Positions 51,010 through 55,857 of a DNA stretch of 55,857 bases are shown in pieces; the first letter of the stretch is position 1, and the number at the start of each line of letters is the position of its first letter. The notes under the pieces are model-generated. The model did no database searches. It was given only the letters and a program-made list of their open reading frames with translations, and was not told the origin of the DNA. The stretch lies in NCBI GenBank assembly GCA_035291605.1, contig DATDRS010000214.1:1-55857 (forward strand), given 5' to 3'. The position numbers and the translations under genes were made by a program. The DNA comes from DATDRS01 sp035291605 (GTDB taxonomy: Bacteria; Chloroflexota; Anaerolineae; Anaerolineales; UBA6663).

Positions 51010-53664
51010 ATGCCTACGCCAATTTTAGCCACTAAACTTTATATCCCCCCGCCTCGGCCTAAAGTTGTCCTCCGCCCCCGCCTGAGCGAGCGGCTGAACG
51101 AGGCTTTGCACCGCACGCCAGGCGTGACCCTTATTTCTGCCCCCGCCGGCTTTGGCAAAACCACGCTGGTCAGCGAATGGGTCGTCGGTGGCAAGCGACC
51201 GGCCGCCTGGCTGTCGCTGGACGAAGGGGATAATGACCCCACACGTTTTCTGGCTTACCTCGTCGCTGCTTTGCAGACGATTGCGGCGAATATTGGAGCA
51301 GGGGTGTTGGGCGTGCTTCAAGCTCCCCAGCCGCCGCCAATCGAATCGATTCTGACGGTCCTGCTCAATGAAATCACCACCCTCCCGGACCATTTCGTGC
51401 TCGTCCTGGACGACTACCACGTGATTGAGGCCAAACCGGTTAACCTTGCCCTCACCTTTCTGCTCGAGCACCTGCCGCCGCAGATGCACCTGGTCATCGC
51501 CACCCGTGAGGATCCAGATCTGCCCCTGGCCCGGTTACGCGCCCGGTGCCGCCTGACCGAACTGCGCGCCGCCGACTTGCGTTTCACCGCCTCCGAAGCG
51601 GCCGAATTTCTCAACCCGGTGATGGGCCTTAAGCTCTCGGCAGAAGACATCGCCGCACTGGAAACCCGCACCGAAGGCTGGATTGCCGGCCTGCAATTGG
51701 CCGCGATTTCGATGCAGGGACAGAAAGACGCCGCCCGCTTCATCCAATCTTTCACCGGCAGCCACCGTTTCGTGATGGACTATCTGGTGGAAGAAGTCCT
51801 GCAACAGCAGTCCGAAAGCGTCCAGACTTTCTTGCTGCGCACGTCTATCCTCGACCGCCTGTGCGGCCCCCTTTGTGACGCCGTTCTGCTCGACCCCGCT
51901 GCTTCCGGGCAAGCCACCCTGGAATATATCGAACGCGCCAATCTGTTCATCGTCCCGCTGGACAACGAGCGGCGCTGGTACCGCTATCACCATCTCTTTG
52001 CCGATTTGCTGCGGCAGCGACTGCACCAGAGCGCCGCCTCGTCTACAGGGGATGCGGAAAGCCGCGTGAACGAATTGCACATCCGTGCCAGCCAATGGTA
52101 TGAAGACAATGGCCTGGAGATTGAAGCGTTTCACCATGCGGCTGCCGCCAATGATGTCGAGCGCGCCGAGCGGCTGATTGAAGGAAGAGGGATTCCCCTG
52201 CATTTTCGTGGCGCGGTGACGGCTATTCTGGACTGGCTGGAGTCGCTGCCGACGACAGTGCTGAATGCCAGGCCCTCGTTGTGGTGGAGGTATGCCTCGT
52301 TGCTGCTGGTTAATGGTCAAACGACCGGCGTGGAAGAGAAACTAGAAGCTGCTGAAGCCGCTCTGCAAGGGACCGAGGCGGACGACAAGACCCGAAACCT
52401 TGTCGGACGAATTGCCGCCGCCAGGGCTGTATTGGCTCTCACTCGGTACCAGGTGGAAACCATGCTTGCCCAGTCGCGCCGTGCCCTGGAGTATCTGCAT
52501 CCCAACAACCTGTCTACCCGCGCTACCGCTAACTGGACCCTGGGGTATGCCTACCTCTTCTCTGGAGACCGTGCCGCAGGCCGCCGGGCCCTTGCCGAAG
52601 CCATCTCTCTCAGCCAGGCAGCCGGGGATATCTTCACCACGATACTGGCGACCCTCGGCCTGGGTAACGTAGAGGAAGCAGAAAACCAGCTCTATCGGGC
52701 CGCCGGGACCTACCAGCGCGTCCTGCAACTGGCAGGTGATCAGCCGCTTCAGATTATCTACGAAGCGCATCTTGGCCTGGCCCGTGTCCTCTACGAATGG
52801 AACGACCTGGATGCCGCTGAGCAGCACGGGCGACAGAGCCTGCACCTGGCGCGGCAGTATGATCGAGTTATTGACAGATTCGTTGTCTGTGAGGTGTTTC
52901 TTGCCCGCCTGAAACTGGCCCAGGGAGATATGGCCGGCGCGGCCGCTATTTTAGCTCAGGCCGATCAGTCCGCGCGCCAGCAGAACTTTGTGTATCGCAT
53001 CCCTGAAGTTGCTGCCGCGCAAGTGCTGACGCTGCTTCGCCAGGGCAATCTGGCGGCAGCCGCTGAGCTGGCTCAGACCCACGAACTCCCCCTCAGCCAG
53101 GCGCGGGTACATCTGGCCCAGGAAGACCCCTCCTCAGCCCTGGCGGCGCTGGCGCCATGGCGCCGGCAGGTGGAGGCCAAGGGTTGGAAAGATGAACGGC
53201 TCAAGGTGATGGTTCTACAGGCGGTGGCTCTCCATGCTCATGGCGAAAAGAACAAGGCCGTGCAGCTGCTGAGTGACGCGCTGGCGCTGGCAGAGCCGGG
53301 CGGCTTCATCCGTCTCTTTGTGGATGAAGGGTTGCCGATGGCGCAACTATTGTCCGAAGCAGCTGCTCATGGGATTATGCCGGACTATGTAGGAAAGTTG
53401 CTGGCTGTATTTGAAGCTGAGGAGCAGAAGAGCGCAGACAAATCTGTTTTGCCGCCTGCCCAGCCCCTGATTGAGCCATTGAGCCAACGCGAGATGGAAG
53501 TACTACGACTCATGGCCCAAGGACTCTCGAATCGTGAGATTAGCGAGCAGCTTTTCCTCGCCTTGAGCACGGTTAAAGGGCACAATCGAATTATCTTTGA
53601 CAAACTACAGGTCCAAAGGAGCACCGAAGCGGTAGCACGTGCGCGCGAGTTGGGTCTGTTGTAG
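51010..53664 (+). CDS. MalT-type LuxR-family ATP-dependent regulator
   Basis: An 884-residue STAND-type regulator of the MalT (LAL) class. The N-terminus MPTPILATKLYIPPPRP is typical. Walker A APAGFGKTT is at 44-52 and the Walker B-like VLVLDDYHVIE near 135. Winged-helix and long TPR-like helical repeats fill about 300-800. The C-terminal LuxR HTH (about 820-880) reads LSQREMEVLRLMAQGLSNRE and LFLALSTVKGH. Such proteins bind an inducer and ATP, oligomerise and activate transcription. It is autonomous, with its own leaderless-type promoter, and likely controls the small gene downstream. The inducer is unknown. Confidence 0.95.
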   Translation: MPTPILATKLYIPPPRPKVVLRPRLSERLNEALHRTPGVTLISAPAGFGKTTLVSEWVVGGKRPAAWLSLDEGDNDPTRFLAYLVAALQTIAANIGAGVLGVLQAPQPPPIESILTVLLNEITTLPDHFVLVLDDYHVIEAKPVNLALTFLLEHLPPQMHLVIATREDPDLPLARLRARCRLTELRAADLRFTASEAAEFLNPVMGLKLSAEDIAALETRTEGWIAGLQLAAISMQGQKDAARFIQSFTGSHRFVMDYLVEEVLQQQSESVQTFLLRTSILDRLCGPLCDAVLLDPAASGQATLEYIERANLFIVPLDNERRWYRYHHLFADLLRQRLHQSAASSTGDAESRVNELHIRASQWYEDNGLEIEAFHHAAAANDVERAERLIEGRGIPLHFRGAVTAILDWLESLPTTVLNARPSLWWRYASLLLVNGQTTGVEEKLEAAEAALQGTEADDKTRNLVGRIAAARAVLALTRYQVETMLAQSRRALEYLHPNNLSTRATANWTLGYAYLFSGDRAAGRRALAEAISLSQAAGDIFTTILATLGLGNVEEAENQLYRAAGTYQRVLQLAGDQPLQIIYEAHLGLARVLYEWNDLDAAEQHGRQSLHLARQYDRVIDRFVVCEVFLARLKLAQGDMAGAAAILAQADQSARQQNFVYRIPEVAAAQVLTLLRQGNLAAAAELAQTHELPLSQARVHLAQEDPSSALAALAPWRRQVEAKGWKDERLKVMVLQAVALHAHGEKNKAVQLLSDALALAEPGGFIRLFVDEGLPMAQLLSEAAAHGIMPDYVGKLLAVFEAEEQKSADKSVLPPAQPLIEPLSQREMEVLRLMAQGLSNREISEQLFLALSTVKGHNRIIFDKLQVQRSTEAVARARELGLL

Positions 53665-53839
53665 CCTGAACGTCAGTTTGCCCGCAAACCTGTTATCAGG
53701 AACTGCACGCACCCTAAAGGGGGCTCCCCAAAGGGGCCTATGGGTTAGCCAGCGGTTCATAAAGCCAAAGCTTTAGAACTTCTCCCCTCTCAGTGACCCC
53801 AAAACAGTACCCCCAAACAATACTTTAGTATCTATACGT

Positions 53840-53852
53840 CAATACCGTATTG
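53840..53852. promoter_or_regulatory. Palindrome upstream of the small conserved gene
   Basis: CAATAC-C-GTATTG in an AT-rich stretch, about 70 bp before the next start. A candidate operator, possibly for the adjacent MalT-like regulator. Confidence 0.35.
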
Positions 53853-53921
53853 TAGACATACTACCTGTACATTGAGCATGTGGCACAGACGGTTATGAGC
53901 GGCCACAACAGGTACAGGGTC

Positions 53922-54209
53922 ATGTCAAACGAACTCAACTCAAAGACTGATCCAGATGAATCAACGATCTATCAAATCAGGATCAAGGGCCATCTGGGTG
54001 TTCAATGGACAGACTGGTTTGGGGGCCTGACCATCACCCTGGAAGACAACGGCGATACGCTTTTAACCGGCTCGGTGATTGATCAGGCCGCGTTGCATGG
54101 GTTGCTAAAAAAGGTGCGTGATTTAGGAATGCCATTGGTCTCGGTCATTCGCGTTGAACCCGGCCAAGCAGATGCGGCAGAGGTCAAACCGTCAAGTCCA
54201 ATTCTATGA
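53922..54209 (+). CDS. Small conserved hypothetical protein
   Basis: A 95-residue protein starting MSNELNSKTDPDESTIYQIR. It contains a compact block (KGHLGVQWTDWFGGLTITLE, then GDTLLTGSVIDQAALHGLLK and a KVRDLGMPLVSV end) that I recognise as a recurrent small protein of Chloroflexota genomes, often near MalT-like regulators. Function unknown; no catalytic residues or membrane segments are seen. A GTG 14 codons earlier could extend it, but those residues are outside the conserved part. The position 257 nt after the regulator, with a palindrome between them, suggests it is a target. Confidence 0.75.
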   Translation: MSNELNSKTDPDESTIYQIRIKGHLGVQWTDWFGGLTITLEDNGDTLLTGSVIDQAALHGLLKKVRDLGMPLVSVIRVEPGQADAAEVKPSSPIL

Positions 54210-54243
54210 AACTCATCAAAATCATTCAAAAAAGGAGAAGACA

Positions 54244-54306
54244 ATGAATACAAATAAAACGACCGCTGAAACAAAAGCGTTTAGTTACGCAAGAGGTGTC
54301 GCCTCA
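54244..54306 (+). pseudogene. 5' end of a gene interrupted by an IS element
   Basis: A strong Shine-Dalgarno (AAAAGGAG) precedes an ATG opening MNTNKTTAETKAFSYARGVA SFAGA. The low GC and Lys/Thr-rich start look like a real gene, but after about 21 codons the sequence changes to GC-rich IS DNA and a stop follows 11 codons later. The rest of the gene would lie beyond the IS, outside the window. Product unknown. Confidence 0.5.
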
Positions 54307-54472
54307 TTTGCGGGAGCCAGGATAGGTCCCGCCCACGAGTAGACTGGATAGTGAGAGACATCGGGTAGGGTATCCGCCATAAGCTCCTCCGGAGTAAAGG
54401 GATGGTGGCAGGCGGTGCGCCGCACGGCCTGGGCGAGGGTGTGGTGGGCGGCCCGCGCTACGAGCAAGGGGG

Positions 54473-55451
54473 TCAGCTGACCCGTGTGTACCTGGTGGGG
54501 GGTAACGGCAAAGCCGTGTGTAGGGTGGTCAGCGGATGGATGTGGTTGTACCAGTCGTAAAACTGGGTGAAGTAGGTGAGAGCTTCGGGGACGTCGGCGA
54601 ACTGACCCGGATAGGCGGGATGGGTCTTGACGGTGCCGAAGTGGGCTTCGACCCGCACCTGCGGTGGGGCAGGTGTGCGCGGGTTGTCGTTGGGCTGGCG
54701 CGGGCGGCTGAAAAGTTGGGCGATGCCGAGTTTCTCGAAGTATTGCCGCGTGGAATACGCCCGCATCTGAGCGCCGCGATCGCTGAGCGCGTGGGGCCAC
54801 TGGTCGCGCGGGACTTCGAGCAGGCCTTCGTTGAGCAGGCCGTGATCCCAGAGGGTCCGCAGGGACTCGCTGGTGAAGGTGTCGCGCACCAGCCAGGCGA
54901 CGATCTTGCGGCTGAAGTGATCGAGCAAGCTGTAGAGATACAGGAAGTGGTAGCGTTCCAGGGTGGTGAGCCAGGTCACGTCATAGTCCCAGAGCTGGTT
55001 GGGGCCGGTCACCCAGTCGGTGTCCGGCGCGCCGAGCGGGTGGGCGTGGCGCTGGCGTTCACGCGGCCCATTGCAGGCCAGGGCGACTTGGTAGCGCCAG
55101 ACGGTCACGTGCGAGACGGGAATGGCCGGGATTCCCTGGCCCAAACTGAGGGCCAGTTCTCGGCAACTCTGGTCGGCATGCTGCGGTGAGCGGATGATAC
55201 TCACCAGCGCGGCGGCTTCCGGGCGGGTCAGCGCATTCACTGGGCGCGGGCGCGGCACTGCGGGTAGTGCCGGGACGGGTTGGCGCCAGCGTTGCAGGGT
55301 GCGCGGGGTCAGCCCGAGCACCTGGCAGGCCCGGTGTTCGCTCAGGCCTTGCGCCGAGGCCTCGGCCACCAGTGCCAAGATCATTTGGCGCGCCTCCGCC
55401 GGGAGCCGTTGGCCTGACTGGAGGCGGGCGAGGCCGCACGCTCTTTTTTTT
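54473..55451 (-). pseudogene. IS3-family transposase OrfB (integrase core), frameshifted near the C-terminus
   Basis: A DDE transposase subunit made by -1 frameshifting from orfA. After the slippery site it reads ARKKRACGLARLQSG, then an HTH-like region (EHRACQVLGLTPRTLQRW). The integrase core has WDYDVTWLTTLERY (first D), HALSDRGAQM (second D) and VEAHFGTVKTHPAYPG (E). Between NDNP and VEAHF there are about 8 extra residues not usual in the family. The frame ends soon after YDWYNHIHPLTTLH. The expected continuation (GFAVTPHQVHTGQ) lies in another frame down to about 54310, so a frameshift near 54525 has probably inactivated it. Confidence 0.75.
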
Positions 55452-55770
55452 CGAGCAGGGTGTAGGCCACGCTCAGTTCGGCCAGCGCCGCCGTCTTCTC
55501 GCCCAGTTCTTGCTCCAGTTGGAGCACGCGCGCGGGCGAGACCTCGCCTGGTAACCGCCCATGCCGTCCCTGGACTTTGAGGGCGGCCAGCGCGGCACGC
55601 TCGACGGTCTGCTCGATCTGACGCAGATCGTCCAGGTGGACCCCATACTGGCGCAAGAGTTCGCCCAGCGGCGCTTCCGCCGGGCGCGTGGCCAGATAGA
55701 GTTCGAGCTTGCGCTGGGCGGTCAGCCGCAACGCGCGTTTTGCGTTGGACGGGGAGTTGGTTTTGGACAT
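55381..55770 (-). CDS. IS3-family transposase OrfA
   Basis: A 129-residue DNA-binding subunit beginning MSKTNSPSNAKRALRLTAQR. It has a helix-turn-helix-like segment (LGELLRQYGVHLDDLRQIEQ) and a C-terminal leucine-heptad coiled coil (VLQLEQELGEKTAALAELSV). AAAGG lies 8 nt before the ATG; an in-frame TTG five codons earlier is less likely. It overlaps orfB in the -1 frame at the A8 run, as is standard for the family. Confidence 0.85.
   Translation of the reverse strand: MSKTNSPSNAKRALRLTAQRKLELYLATRPAEAPLGELLRQYGVHLDDLRQIEQTVERAALAALKVQGRHGRLPGEVSPARVLQLEQELGEKTAALAELSVAYTLLEKKERAASPASSQANGSRRRRAK
55443..55451 (-). other. Programmed -1 frameshift site
   Basis: Eight A residues followed by G on the minus strand. 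OrfA reads GAA-AAA-AAA-GAG and orfB reads CGA-AAA-AAA-AGA, exactly -1 apart, the classic IS3 slippery heptamer. Confidence 0.75.
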
Positions 55771-55857
55771 GGTCAGGCCTTTCAAGGTTGGTGGGCGCAG
55801 ACGGGGTGCGCCAGGGCGGCCCGCTGGTGGGGGCCACGCTTCGCTCCGCTCCGCGTG

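Larger units (their letters stand above)
54307..55857 (-). mobile_element. IS3-family insertion sequence (right end outside or unresolved)
   Basis: The orfA/orfB arrangement with an A8 slippery site, the integrase core and a sharp change of base composition next to a cut gene together mark an IS3-type element on the minus strand. The left boundary is placed where the interrupted gene stops making sense and could be off by tens of bases. No terminal inverted repeat could be confirmed because the other end is not in view. Confidence 0.7.

Overview
The window is GC-rich and gene-dense. It looks like a chromosomal segment of a Chloroflexota bacterium, probably Anaerolineae-like. This is an inference from very large multi-GAF sensor proteins, a MalT-type LuxR regulator beside a small conserved protein, a late-menaquinone gene set, and TATAAT-type -10 boxes placed almost on start codons. 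No rRNA, CRISPR array or plasmid origin was seen.

Layout. 1-3.4 kb (minus): an MFS transporter running off the left edge, pyruvate kinase, and an EamA-type permease. 3.5-27.6 kb (minus): one long sensory operon. In transcription order it holds two stand-alone receiver proteins, five membrane GAF sensors without any kinase domain (642, 930, 1058, 679 and 2294 aa, mostly joined by 4-nt ATGA overlaps), a ParA ATPase, a hybrid histidine kinase, and a threonine synthase fused to a receiver domain. 27.7-30.4 kb (minus): an OmpR-type regulator, its histidine kinase, and a lipoprotein redoxin whose first active-site Cys is encoded by UGA. That UGA is followed by a SECIS-like hairpin, so this is a probable selenoprotein. 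30.5-30.7 kb: tRNA-Gly(CCC). 30.8-40 kb (plus): a 3054-aa soluble histidine kinase with sixteen GAF-like domains. 40-47.9 kb (plus): an SDR, then UbiD, two UbiA-family prenyltransferases, an ABC importer (binding lipoprotein, ATPase, permease), a 26-codon ORF, MenG, a UbiX fossil and a PPOX-like protein. 48.3-49.5 kb (minus): a calcineurin-like phosphoesterase lacking its GNH motif. 49.6 kb: initiator tRNA. 49.75-50.97 kb: a gene-free, hairpin-rich stretch. 51-54.2 kb (plus): a MalT-like regulator and a small conserved protein. 54.2 kb to the edge: a small gene cut by an IS3-family element.

How the parts may work together. The five kinase-less sensors share one GAF subtype and the same roughly 45-residue C-terminal tail. 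The operon has only one kinase but four receiver domains, one of them on a biosynthetic enzyme. I read this as a many-input array feeding one kinase, with ParA possibly positioning it. The quinone cluster would decarboxylate, prenylate and methylate a naphthoate ring, and the embedded importer suggests uptake of a small organic precursor.

Three kinds of short palindromic repeat lie in and around the sensory operon. One of them is read in three different frames or orientations by three proteins.
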